In this document: in pieces, positions 25,801-33,448 of the stretch | How the letters are laid out: the number at the start of each line of letters is the position of its first letter | How positions within the stretch are numbered: position 1 is the first letter of the stretch | Assembly: GCA_031263585.1 (NCBI GenBank) | Contig: JAISFN010000104.1 | Coordinates: 1-41,503, forward strand | Length of the DNA: 41,503 nt | Source of the DNA: Prevotellaceae bacterium | Lineage (GTDB): Bacteria; Bacteroidota; Bacteroidia; Bacteroidales; UBA932 | Reading direction: 5' to 3' | The notes under the pieces: model-generated | The model's database searches: none | Told to the model about the DNA's origin: nothing | The model's input: only the letters and a program-made list of their open reading frames with translations | Position numbers and translations under genes: made by a program

Positions 25801-27692
25801 GCTTTTTCGCCCTGCACATCAGCCGGAACTACAATCGGAATAATAATGTATCCGTATTTTTTCCCGGGAGCACGTCTCATTACACGCCCTACCGACTGAA
25901 CTACATCTACTTGCGAGTTTCGGGCAGAAAGGAACATTACCGCATCTAAAGATGGAACATCTACACCTTCGCTCAAACACCGCACATTTGTCAAGATGCG
26001 GCATTGCATAGAGGCTTTTGGCACAGACTTTAACCATGACAGCTTCTGTCCACGAGTGGTGGCAGCCATTGTTCCATCAATATGGTCGCTCTCCACCATA
26101 AGCATTTTATGTTGCTGTTCATCAGATAGTTCCTTGTAATACAAATCACTCATCTGATTGAACGTATTGGTAATCTGCTTTGAGACTTTAATGTTCTGAC
26201 AAAAAGCCACAGCCGTACACATCGGTTCTGGGTCGCTGGTTTTTACAATACCATCATCGCCGACAATTTCTTTGCTAAGTGCATTAACGCAACCAATCAA
26301 CTTGTTCACGTCACCAACAGGAATCTCGGTTTCTCCTCTGGCAACCATGTTTTGTGCCGAAGCAGTCATGTCGTTTTCATTAACTGTAAGAATCAACACT
26401 TTATAATCGGACAAAAGTCCTTTGCTTACAGCCGTACCGAATCCGATATGATAAAACTCTTCGCCATAGATGGACACATCGTCCATCGAACAAAGAACCA
26501 TATCGTTATCAACCGCTTTTTTCTTTGCATCGTCATGGTAAAGACGCGGAGTGGCGGTCATATACATTCGTTTCTTTGCTTGGATAAAGCTATTGTTGTG
26601 AACTTTCACAAACGCCGATTCATCCTCGTTGGAAAGCGTTACCCCGGTTGTGCGGTGCGCTTCATCGCAAATAATGAGGTCAAAAATGCCTTTGCCGCTT
26701 CCTGTTTTCTTTTGATAAGCCGTTTGGGCTTTGGCTATAACGTCTATGGATTGATAAGTGCTGAAAACTACTGTTATGCCGGAATCGGCAGTAGCTTGTT
26801 CTAATTGTTTTATAATAACATCGGTATCGGTAGAAGCCGGCAGAGCTAAATCAACTACGCTAAAACTATCGGTATCTTCATTTTTGTTTTTCCGCTTGCT
26901 CACTTCCGGGTCTGAGCAAATACAAATCGGGCTAATAGGGTGTTCCGCATTGTTGAGCCATTCTTCGAGTGTTTGTCCAAGTAAAGCAATGGAGGGAACT
27001 AAAAACAGGACAAGTCCTTCCCCAGTCGTTATTTTTTCGGCTATTTTAAGAGAAGTGAAGGTCTTGCCGGTTCCACAAGCCATAATGAGTTTCCCTCTAT
27101 CAGCCTTTTGTTCCTGATAATATGTTATGGCTTCCGCAACGGCTTCTTTTTGATGTTCGAGTGGCTTGTGCTTTGATTTAAGAGATTGTTCTCCGTACAA
27201 ACCTTGCATTATCTTATCCCATTCAACACTGCTGTTTTGCAAGTGATATAAGGATATACGGGATACTGCTGGCGTGTGATTTTTAATAGCCTCCTCCGCA
27301 TTGCTACTCCATTTATTTGTTGTGGAAATCCAAAGGCAATGCTCAAAGCGAGTGGTCATCCCTGATTCATCCATAAATGAACGTCCTGCCGTAGTAAGAA
27401 AGCTATCAATTTCTGCTTTATTTATTGTAGCTGATTCTTGATAGCACTTACATTGAATAGCCCAATATGCGCCATGAGTGGTTTGCGCTACAAGGTCAAT
27501 GCCGGTATCCGATCCTCCTAAATCTTTTCTGAAAGGAAATTCTTCCCAAAGCCAAACGTTTTTAAAACGCGAGGCATAGAAAGGCTCTGTACGCAGATAT
27601 AACTGCATCAAACGTTCGAAGCGAGCTCCTTTTTCCCTCTCCGTAGCAGATTCCTTGCGGAAGAGAGTCAGTATATCATGAAATGAGGCCAT
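22818..27692 (-). CDS. Type ISP single-polypeptide restriction-modification enzyme
   Basis: A 1624-aa protein with the LlaBIII/LlaGI domain order. An Mrr-like nuclease comes first (D66 in GSDTGIDLV, then Q80-C-K82 in WAIQCKCY). An SF2 helicase-translocase follows: Walker A MACGTGKTF at residues 204-212, DEAH box LIICDEAHRT, motif VI SVGRVMRRAPGKK. Next is a coupler region, a gamma-type N6-adenine methyltransferase (motif I ILDPFTGTGTF, motif IV IGNPPYS) and a C-terminal target-recognition domain. All catalytic motifs look intact. The enzyme methylates one strand of an asymmetric site and cuts after translocating complexes meet. It starts 2 bp after the XRE gene, so both are one operon. Downstream lie only defence-gene remnants. 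Confidence 0.93.
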   Translation of the reverse strand: MASFHDILTLFRKESATEREKGARFERLMQLYLRTEPFYASRFKNVWLWEEFPFRKDLGGSDTGIDLVAQTTHGAYWAIQCKCYQESATINKAEIDSFLTTAGRSFMDESGMTTRFEHCLWISTTNKWSSNAEEAIKNHTPAVSRISLYHLQNSSVEWDKIMQGLYGEQSLKSKHKPLEHQKEAVAEAITYYQEQKADRGKLIMACGTGKTFTSLKIAEKITTGEGLVLFLVPSIALLGQTLEEWLNNAEHPISPICICSDPEVSKRKNKNEDTDSFSVVDLALPASTDTDVIIKQLEQATADSGITVVFSTYQSIDVIAKAQTAYQKKTGSGKGIFDLIICDEAHRTTGVTLSNEDESAFVKVHNNSFIQAKKRMYMTATPRLYHDDAKKKAVDNDMVLCSMDDVSIYGEEFYHIGFGTAVSKGLLSDYKVLILTVNENDMTASAQNMVARGETEIPVGDVNKLIGCVNALSKEIVGDDGIVKTSDPEPMCTAVAFCQNIKVSKQITNTFNQMSDLYYKELSDEQQHKMLMVESDHIDGTMAATTRGQKLSWLKSVPKASMQCRILTNVRCLSEGVDVPSLDAVMFLSARNSQVDVVQSVGRVMRRAPGKKYGYIIIPIVVPADVQGEKALSNNSDYAVVWTVLNALRAHDDRFKATINKIELNKHKPESIIIGGASHGKDDINGAEYVGADANAEAALQMAIRFDNMQSLLYAKLVDKVGERRYWEQWARDVADIAVRQIKNIRKLVENDKKHQREFEKFLKGLHKNINPSVSEEDAIEMLAQHLITQPVFEALFENYSFVRNNPISQSMEKMLALLEEQKDEKDTETLQKFYDSVRERAEDIDNAEAKQKIIIELYDKFFRTAFPVMVERLGIIYTPVEVVDYIVHSVDAVLCKEFDRTLSDENLHILDPFTGTGTFITRLLQSGLIKPEDLKRKYSKEIHANEIVLLAYYIASVNIENVYHDLQGDGSGAYTPFNGICLTDTFQLGETKNGEDLFSEMFPQNSRRVQEQQKAPLRVIIGNPPYSVGQQSANDNAQNQSYSKLEKRIEETYAKGSSATSVKALYDAYIKAFRWSGDRLDPKNGGVICFVSNGAWIDGNGMDGFRHCLEKEFSSIYVFNLRGNQRTSGELSRKEGGKIFGSGSRTPISITLLVKKPEHKGRPVILYHDIGDYLSREEKLEIIRKLGSMDNPGMRWQTLSPNEHNDWVNHRNDKFGEFTPLATDKKFDTKTQSVFTTYSLGVASGRDSWVYNFSKEKLIYNIQRTINNYNEEVDKYSVEKTNNPKISVDQVIDHNPQKVSWNRNFKQNIEKGKKYSFNSSSLYIAQYRPFCTQEMYFDGDLNAMLYQNKKLFPTAGIKNVIICISSSPNDGLSVLISDKITDLHFNGDTQCFPLYWYEETKQEKTLFDSLAEPENEYYARRYAISDFALNQARNQYGSKTTKEDIFYYVYGFLHNPDYRVEFAVDLKKMLPRIPFVADSTVFWKYVKAGRELAQLHLHYEDYANEAAGVTININNSVYDNFEVTKMRFASKEDKSAIIYNPFITLAGIPAEAYEYVVNGRSAIEWIMESYQIKTHKESGIVNDPNDWAREHNKARYILDLLLSIITVSMRTVEIVKGLPRVEM

Positions 27693-27694
27693 AT

Positions 27695-27901
27695 CTATTT
27701 CCTTATATTATTGTCTGTAATCAAATCTTTTACATTTACCTGTAATAAATTAGCAATCTGAAAAAGCGTTTCGAGACTCGGCTGTTTCCGGTTACAGGCA
27801 TATGCATTAGTCATTTTGAAACTTTTACCAAGTTTGCCGGCTAACCACACCTGCGTTAATCCTTTCTCTTGCAATACCTCCTTAATTCGATTCATTTTCA
27901 T
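27695..27901 (-). CDS. XRE-family regulator of the restriction-modification operon
   Basis: A 68-aa protein from the ATG at 27901 (a second ATG two codons on is also possible; the TTG at 27928 lies in the promoter). It is a single Cro/C1-type HTH: MNRIKEVLQEKGLTQVWLAG, KLGKSFKMTNAYACNRKQPS, then LFQIANLLQVNVKDL. Its stop is 2 bp before the type ISP gene, so it works like a controller protein for that operon. Its own promoter lies within an inverted repeat (27921-27949), suggesting autoregulation. Confidence 0.85.
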   Translation of the reverse strand: MKMNRIKEVLQEKGLTQVWLAGKLGKSFKMTNAYACNRKQPSLETLFQIANLLQVNVKDLITDNNIRK

Positions 27902-27920
27902 CGTATTACTAATTTTATTT

Positions 27921-27960
27921 ATCCCCAAAGATAGGAAATTTCAGGGGATATTGAAGCAAA
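27921..27960 (-). promoter_or_regulatory. Promoter and likely operator of the XRE/type ISP operon
   Basis: Minus strand: TATCTTTG (27933-27926) is a perfect -7 box, and TTTG (27960-27957) is a -33 box at 23 nt. An inverted repeat ATCCCC (27921-27926)/GGGGAT (27944-27949) brackets the -7 region, and the palindrome GAAATTTC (27935-27942) lies within it. The layout suits repression or timing control by the XRE protein. Confidence 0.6.
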
Positions 27961-27972
27961 ATCTTTTTCTTT

Positions 27973-28128
27973 TTAAATCTTCTTAAAAAAATACCGTTTT
28001 TTTTGCTCCGGTGTTAATACTACTCCTAAAATAACTAAATCCCGTTTGGTTGGCGGAGATTGTGGCTTAGCTTTCTGTTTGGCTTTTGCCGCCGCTTTCG
28101 GCCTTGCTTCCTCTCTCTCACTTGTCAT
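27973..28128 (-). CDS. Possible 51-aa protein downstream of relaxase remnant
   Basis: An ATG at 28128 follows a strong purine-rich site (GAGGAGGCGAA) and opens 51 codons. The N-terminus is Lys/Ala-rich (EEARPKAAAKAKQKAKPQS) and the rest is hydrophobic-basic (RDLVILGVVLTPEQKKRYFF). I do not recognise a family. It follows the broken relaxase on the same strand and may be a leftover of the same mobilisable element. Whether it is expressed is unknown. Confidence 0.4.
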   Translation of the reverse strand: MTSEREEARPKAAAKAKQKAKPQSPPTKRDLVILGVVLTPEQKKRYFFKKI

Positions 28129-28540
28129 TTCGCCTCCTCAATATTTTTCTCTAACTCTTTTTAAATGTTTCCAAAGCTGAACTTATGATCCGCCTCAGAG
28201 CCTTTGAAAGAAATATTTCTGTACCGGAGCGATACGCCTTCAATCTCGCTGGACATTCGTTTGAATTTGTAATCAAGCTCAATTCCGAATTTTTTGAAGG
28301 TGAAATCGCAAGCCATTTAGCGTTTTACAATCGGGAAAAACGGACTTAATAGCATCGTAGACATAGTATTTCGCTTTGTCGGGATTCCTTAATTTCTCAC
28401 CTTTAACCCTTTATTTTCCATTTCCATAAGTCAATCCATGCTTATCTTTAAGCTTCTTACAAATCTTGATATTTCGCTTATAATCGTGGTTGACTGAGAT
28501 TAATTTCAGATCGTTGTCGATACGGTTAAGTAGCAGAACT
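28129..28540 (-). pseudogene. Broken relaxase (MobB-like) remnant
   Basis: Across several frames the minus strand reads LLLNRIDNDLKLISVNHDYK, RNIKICKKLKDKHGLTYGNG, a TAA, then KLRNPDKAKYYVYDAIKSVF, a TGA, then GIELDYKFKRMSSEIEGVSL and ISFKGSEADHKFSFGNI, another stop, and a last piece ELEKNIEEAK. This is the middle and end of a Bacteroides MOBP relaxase. The preserved part starts right after the expected HxH metal motif, which is missing. At least two frameshifts and three stops show it is inactive. Confidence 0.72.
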
Positions 28541-28730
28541 TTCACTTAACTCCTCTATATTCTTTATTTTGCTTATATGGAAGAATATTGCAAAACAATA
28601 CATAACAGGCGTAATTTTCAGCAACTTACTTTGTTAGGCCGTATTTTCAGCCATGCAAGACTTTTTTGCTGCTTTATGTATATGTGTAAACGGTATTAAG
28701 TACTTAAAAGCATTGATTGATATATTTTGC

Positions 28731-28830
28731 CATTGCCTTTGGCGAGCTCGCAAGCTTAGCTCCAAGCGAAGCGAAGGATCTCCTTATTTGATGAAATGCA
28801 AGATGCTTCACTGAGGTTCAGCATGATAAA
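28731..28830 (-). repeat. Dispersed repeat, copy 2 (TCATGCTGAAC family)
   Basis: In reverse orientation relative to copy 1 (19066-19170). Its complement contains TTATCATGCTGAACCTCAGT, GAAGCATCTTGCA, GGAGATCCTTCGCTTCGCTT and CCAAAGGCAATGGC. The blocks are in the same order and at similar spacing to copy 1. It is non-coding and lies between the decayed defence island and the exonuclease gene. Confidence 0.75.
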
Positions 28831-28944
28831 AGCAACTATAAATTATTATCAGTTACTTAAATTTACAGGACTTCAAAATTCTATTTTAAATAAACTATTT
28901 CATAATCTTTAACAAACTGTACTTTCTGACAATATAGAATGTAC

Positions 28945-28952
28945 TATCTTTG
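28945..28952 (+). promoter_or_regulatory. -7 box (TATCTTTG) of exonuclease gene
   Basis: TATCTTTG is a perfect match and lies 27 bp before the ATG. A TTTC at 28923-28926, 18 nt upstream, may serve as the -33 box. Confidence 0.55.
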
Positions 28953-28978
28953 CACAGATTTTATCCAATGCTACATAG

Positions 28979-29554
28979 ATGTTTCAAGCCAATATTAACA
29001 GCCAGCAATTAGACGATCTTCCGATAAAAGTATTTGAAGGCGGTATTGTTGTAATTGACAGCGCCAATAAAGTAAAGCCGGCTGTAGAATACTTGTCGAA
29101 GTCGATGCTATTAGGCTTTGATACCGAAACACGCCCGTCATTTGTGAAAGGGAGAAAACATAAAGTTGCTTTATTGCAACTGGCAAACGAGGAACGCGCT
29201 TACCTGTTCCGTTTGGGCAATACTGGAATTACTGACGATTTGGCTGCATTGCTGGAAAATAACAGCATTATGAAAGTGGGCGCCGCCATACGCGACGATT
29301 TAAAAGCCCTGCAAAAACTCAGGCAATTTGCACCTGCGGGTTTTATCGATTTGCAATCGATAGCAAAAAAGTACGGTATTATGGAGATGAGCGTACGTAA
29401 ATTAGCTGCTATTGTGCTGAAAATAAGAATATCCAAAACCCAGCAACTTTCAAACTGGGAAAATGCCGAACTAACCGAAGCCCAGCAACGTTATGCCGCA
29501 ACCGATGCCTGGGTGTGCCGCCAAGCTTATTTAAACCTGCAAAATTCGTTATAA
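28979..29554 (+). CDS. DEDD-type 3'-5' exonuclease (RNase D-like domain)
   Basis: A 191-aa single-domain protein. Exonuclease motif I is LLGFDTETRPSF (Asp and Glu catalytic), motif II is MKVGAAIRDDLKALQ (Asp) and motif III is QRYAATDAWVCRQAY (Tyr/Asp of the DEDDy type). This matches the stand-alone 3'-5' exonuclease domain proteins of Bacteroidetes. The substrate is RNA or DNA; which is unclear. No HRDC domain is present, unlike full RNase D. It is followed after 185 bp by the MutS-like gene with its own promoter. Confidence 0.88.
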   Translation: MFQANINSQQLDDLPIKVFEGGIVVIDSANKVKPAVEYLSKSMLLGFDTETRPSFVKGRKHKVALLQLANEERAYLFRLGNTGITDDLAALLENNSIMKVGAAIRDDLKALQKLRQFAPAGFIDLQSIAKKYGIMEMSVRKLAAIVLKIRISKTQQLSNWENAELTEAQQRYAATDAWVCRQAYLNLQNSL

Positions 29555-29660
29555 GCCGTTAGGTCAATCGCAGGTAATCCAGTATTTTTCATTTTTCACA
29601 TCAATAATTAGATTTATATTGCTGTATATAAATAACTTGATGCTTAATTATTTTTCCTGC

Positions 29661-29676
29661 GCTTACCTTGGTAAGC
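29661..29676. promoter_or_regulatory. 16-bp dyad (GCTTACC/GGTAAGC) upstream of MutS-like gene
   Basis: GCTTACC and GGTAAGC are perfect 7-bp arms separated by TT. A 2-nt centre is too small for an RNA loop, so an operator for a dimeric protein is more likely than a terminator. It lies 34 bp before the -7 box at 29710. Confidence 0.45.
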
Positions 29677-29709
29677 CGTTTACAATAAGGTTTACATAGA
29701 TTAATCCTT

Positions 29710-29717
29710 TATCTTTG
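29710..29717 (+). promoter_or_regulatory. -7 box (TATCTTTG) of MutS-like gene
   Basis: A perfect TAnnTTTG match lies 22 bp before the ATG at 29740. A clean -33 box is not visible, which together with the nearby dyad hints at regulated activity. Confidence 0.5.
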
Positions 29718-29739
29718 CATGGATTTTAAATGACTATTT

Positions 29740-31521
29740 ATGGAGAATACTATAGAATTTTACAGGGAATGTATAAACTATTATACCCGGTTGAAAGCAA
29801 GTTTTGACCAACGCTCGAAGCATTTTTCAATTTTACGGCTGATTTGTTTTATTGCAATGGCATTCTCTGTTTATCAATGCTTTGTTACAGCATACCTGAC
29901 TATTCAAATTATAATGTCGGTATTATTCCTGATATTTTTTCTTGCCCTTGTAAAACGCCATGACAAAATACAGCGTCGGCGCGACTGGGTCGAGCGCATG
30001 TTACTAATTAACAGTAATGAATTGAACGTGCTGCAAAACAAACCCTCGGTATTTGATAACGGTATGGCTTATTTTTCAACAGATTCCTATTATTACGACC
30101 TGGATATTTTCGGCGAAGGATCGGTGTATCACTTGCTTAACCGTACGGGTACAACTATCGGGGCAAATGCCCTGGCCGACCAGTTAAAAATCCCGCTTTC
30201 AGATATCGAAGAAATCTGCCAACAGCAAAACGCGATAAGCGAACTGTCCCAACATACCGATTTCAGGCAACAAATTACGGCTGCCGGAATGAAGGATAAA
30301 GGAAAAGCATCGGATATTAAAAACATACAGGCGTGGTTCGACAGTGATAAAAACCTCTCGAAAAGCTGGTGGAAATATGTAATAGCAGCGGGAATTTTAC
30401 TGCTTATAACTGCCTTAATTTACTGTATTGTAACTGGAAATTATTATTTTATAACGCCTGCTTTTTTACTTAATCTGGGAACTTGCATAGTTATTTCGAA
30501 AGGGATAAGCGAGGCGCATAATAAGCTGTCAGGCGCTGGCAAATTACTTGAGCAATATGCCGATATATTTTCTATCATCAGCAACAGTAATTTTTCAAAC
30601 AATTTATTATCAGGCATTCATAAAATTTCGCACAATGCCGATAAACGCTTAAAAAGCTTAGCCTCGATTATCGATCTATTCGACCAGCGAATCAATTTTT
30701 TAGTGGCAGTATTTTTCAATGGCTTTTTCTTTTACGATTTACTTTGCGTAATGAAGCTCGAAAAGTGGAAAAAAACAAATGCACATTATGTAAATGACTG
30801 GTTTAAAAGCCTAGCAAAAATCGACGCACTGAATAGCTTTGCCACATACGCATTTAATAATCCGCAATATACAGCGCCTTCGATATTATCCGATAACGAA
30901 CAGATAATCGAGGCCAAAAGCCTGGCTCATCCTTTAATCCCTGCAGATAAACGGGTAAGCAACCATGTAAGCTTCGGGGCAAAAAGCAAGGTAATTTTAA
31001 TTACCGGGTCGAACATGTCGGGCAAAAGTACTTTTTTGCGCACCGTGGGGGTAAACATGTTGCTGGCATCGTGCGGGGCGCCCGTTTGCGCCAGTGAATT
31101 CGGCTTTTATCCCGTAAAGATATATACCTCATTAAGGCAAAGTGATAGTTTGCAGGAGGATACTTCATTTTTTTATGCCGAATTAAAGAAGCTCGGCAAA
31201 ATTGTCAAAAACCTAGAAGCCGGCGAAAAGGCTATTGTTATGCTCGACGAGGTACTGAAAGGAACCAATTCCGATGATAAAACTTACGGTTCACAGGAAC
31301 TTATCCACCGGCTGGTGCATTTCAACGCCCTGTCGTTAATTGCCACACATGATATTACACTAGGGAAGATGGAAAAAGAATCGGAAGGGTTGATTGAAAA
31401 TTATTGTTTCGAAAGCGCCATCGAAAACGATGAACTTTTATTCGATTACAAACTGCATAAAGGAATAGCCGTAAATAAAAACGCTACGTTTTTAATGAGA
31501 AAAATGGGCATAATTTCTTGA
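29740..31521 (+). CDS. Membrane-anchored MutS-like ATPase
   Basis: A 593-aa protein with the MutS core (domains III and V) but no mismatch-recognition domain I. Two pairs of hydrophobic helices are present, at about residues 28-72 (LICFIAMAFSVYQCFVTAYL) and 212-258 (VIAAGILLLITALIYCIV). The ATPase domain has Walker A ITGSNMSGKSTFLRTVG, the MutS signature SCGAPVCASEFGF, Walker B AIVMLDEVLKGTNSDD and the conserved ATHDITLG. Such proteins are widespread and uncharacterised in Bacteroidetes. Membrane attachment makes classical mismatch repair unlikely. The RlmI-like gene follows 25 bp downstream and is probably co-transcribed. Confidence 0.88.
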   Translation: MENTIEFYRECINYYTRLKASFDQRSKHFSILRLICFIAMAFSVYQCFVTAYLTIQIIMSVLFLIFFLALVKRHDKIQRRRDWVERMLLINSNELNVLQNKPSVFDNGMAYFSTDSYYYDLDIFGEGSVYHLLNRTGTTIGANALADQLKIPLSDIEEICQQQNAISELSQHTDFRQQITAAGMKDKGKASDIKNIQAWFDSDKNLSKSWWKYVIAAGILLLITALIYCIVTGNYYFITPAFLLNLGTCIVISKGISEAHNKLSGAGKLLEQYADIFSIISNSNFSNNLLSGIHKISHNADKRLKSLASIIDLFDQRINFLVAVFFNGFFFYDLLCVMKLEKWKKTNAHYVNDWFKSLAKIDALNSFATYAFNNPQYTAPSILSDNEQIIEAKSLAHPLIPADKRVSNHVSFGAKSKVILITGSNMSGKSTFLRTVGVNMLLASCGAPVCASEFGFYPVKIYTSLRQSDSLQEDTSFFYAELKKLGKIVKNLEAGEKAIVMLDEVLKGTNSDDKTYGSQELIHRLVHFNALSLIATHDITLGKMEKESEGLIENYCFESAIENDELLFDYKLHKGIAVNKNATFLMRKMGIIS

Positions 31522-31546
31522 TTACATGTTAAATTGATTTGCAAGA

Positions 31547-32725
31547 ATGGTTAAAATAATACTAAAACAGGGTAAGGAGGAGGCTGTTAAACGTTTCCAT
31601 CCCTGGATATTTTCAGGAGCAATTAAAAACATCCAAGGAGAACCGCAGGAGGGGGATGTCGTTGAGGTATATACCGTCGACGGAAAATATGCCGCAACCG
31701 GACACTACCAGATAGGCTCGATTGCTGTGCGGATCTTGAGTTTTATACAAGAAAAAATCGATGATAATTTCTGGTTCAATAAGTTATCGGAGGCATACAA
31801 ACTGCGCCAACAACTGGGCTTGGTCAATAATGCCGAAACAACCGCTTACCGTTTGGTACACGGCGAAGGCGACGGTTTACCCGGACTAATCATTGATATC
31901 TACGGGGCAATGGCTGTGTTTCAAGCCCATTCGGCAGGTATGTATCTCGAGCGGGAACGTATAAGCGAATGTTTAAAAAAGATATATGGCAGCCGACTCG
32001 TTGCCGTGTACGACAAAAGCGCCGCAACCGTTCCGTTTAAAGCCGGATTAAATGCCCATGATAATTACTTATACGGATCGCCTACTGGAAATAAAATATT
32101 GGAATACGGTAATGGCTTTATTATAAATTGGAAAGAAGGACAAAAAACAGGCTTTTTCCTCGATCAGCGCGAAAACAGGCGCTTACTGGAACAATACTGT
32201 AAAAATGCATTGGTTTTAAATATGTTTTGCTATACCGGAGGCTTTTCAGTTTATGCTTTACAAGGTGGCGCCAAACTGGTACACTCGGTCGATAGTTCGG
32301 CAAAAGCAGTTGATTTAACCCGTCAAAATGTCGCTTTGAATTTTGGGACGGAAGTAGCCCATGAAGCCTTTGTTACCGATGCATTCGAGTTTATGCACAA
32401 TGCCTGTAATGAGTATAATGTCATAATTCTGGATCCTCCGGCATTTGCCAAACATACCCAAGCCCTACACAATGCGCTGCAAGCGTATAAACGAATCAAT
32501 ACGCAGGCGCTTACCCGAATACAAGCAGGAGGCATACTGTTTACGTTCAGTTGCTCGCAAGTGGTAAGCCGCGAATATTTTAGGCAGGCTGTTTTTTCGG
32601 CAGCTGCCATCAGCGAGCGTAATGTACGTATATTGCATCAATTAACACAACCTGCCGACCATCCCATAAGCATTTACCACCCCGAGGGTGAATATTTAAA
32701 AGGGCTGATACTGTATGTCGAATAA
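31547..32725 (+). CDS. rlmI: Class I SAM-dependent rRNA methyltransferase, RlmI/RlmK-like
   Basis: A 392-aa protein. The PUA-like N-terminal domain (1-75) has KRFHPWIFSGAIKNIQGEP. A linking EEHD-type domain follows (YRLVHGEGDGLPGLIIDIYG, KTGFFLDQRENRRLLEQY). The Rossmann methyltransferase domain has motif I NMFCYTGGFSVYALQGGA and motif IV IILDPPAFAKHTQAL, with FTFSCSQVVSREYF near the end. RlmI methylates C5 of a cytosine in 23S rRNA (m5C1962 in E. coli); this is the likely activity. The gene ends before a terminator shared with the leftward M48 pseudogene. Confidence 0.9.
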   Translation: MVKIILKQGKEEAVKRFHPWIFSGAIKNIQGEPQEGDVVEVYTVDGKYAATGHYQIGSIAVRILSFIQEKIDDNFWFNKLSEAYKLRQQLGLVNNAETTAYRLVHGEGDGLPGLIIDIYGAMAVFQAHSAGMYLERERISECLKKIYGSRLVAVYDKSAATVPFKAGLNAHDNYLYGSPTGNKILEYGNGFIINWKEGQKTGFFLDQRENRRLLEQYCKNALVLNMFCYTGGFSVYALQGGAKLVHSVDSSAKAVDLTRQNVALNFGTEVAHEAFVTDAFEFMHNACNEYNVIILDPPAFAKHTQALHNALQAYKRINTQALTRIQAGGILFTFSCSQVVSREYFRQAVFSAAAISERNVRILHQLTQPADHPISIYHPEGEYLKGLILYVE

Positions 32726-32746
32726 ATACGCTCCCTCCGAATAGCA

Positions 32747-32775
32747 CAAAAAGAGGCGCAAAATTTTCGTGCCTC
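32747..32775 (-). terminator. Intrinsic terminator for the leftward leuS-to-M48 cluster
   Basis: On the minus strand the stem GAGGCAC/GCGCCTC (7 bp including one G-T pair, loop about 9 nt) is followed directly by TTTTT. It closes the leftward transcription unit just after the M48 pseudogene and may also stop rightward transcription from the RlmI-like gene. Confidence 0.72.
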
Positions 32776-32800
32776 ATCAAATGCCGGGAAATGTACTAAG

Positions 32801-33448
32801 CTACTTTTTAATGCTTTGTGCGTTTTTTTTCATTTCTTTATAGCGGTCGACAAAATCGTTTTCTTTTTTGCTACCGTTGGCAGTCCAAGCCTGGCGTATT
32901 TTAGTAATGCGGTCGGCCGAAGAGGGGTGGGTCCTTAAAAAAATAGGTGTCCCGCCAGCCTGTCTTTAGACCTGGAGCTTTTCAAAAATTCCGCTCCCTT
33001 AATGGGTTTAATCGATATACGGCAAAAATTTAATCGCAGCGATATCGGTTTCCGATTCACCGTAACGGATGAATGCCAGCCCGCTTAACTGCCCCGACAT
33101 TTGTTCTACTGTAATACCAAAACGCCATATTACTGAGTAATCTGCAGGGGTCGAATGGCGCCAGTGTTCATGGGCTATCTCATAAGCTATAACGTCGGCC
33201 AGTTACGCCTCGTTATCTAAATAATTTATAAATCCGGTATATATGTACATTTTATTGCCGGGACAAGCAAAGTCATTTTGCATATTGGCATCGATAACTT
33301 TTATACTCCATTTAAAATCTTTTACATAATTAACCTGCCCGGTACTCAGTATAGTACTCTACATGGCCCGTATAGCGCCGGATTTTAACTTCGTCCACCA
33401 AAGGGTAATCTTTCGGAATTACCTTTTTATAAATATATCTGGAAGCGG
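32801..33448 (-). pseudogene. Decayed M48-family metallopeptidase
   Basis: In pieces on the minus strand: ASRYIYKKVIPKDYPLVDEV, then several stops and frame changes, then ADVIAYEIAHEHWRHSTPAD, then LSGLAFIRYGESETDIAAIK, a stop, and a final block GTPIFLRTHPSSADRITKIR ending at the TAG at 32803-32801. These match the M48 order: membrane-proximal start, HExxH helix, E/D ligand and the (F)L.THP..  RI motif. The first His of HExxH is Tyr (codon 33184-33182), and the N-terminus is missing. It directly follows the HAD gene, whose stop codon abuts it. Confidence 0.8.

Noticed and set aside
22917-27117. Plus-strand ORFs up to 181 codons across the type ISP gene
   Set aside because: They mirror the coding frame of the enzyme, show no domain and overlap its catalytic motifs.
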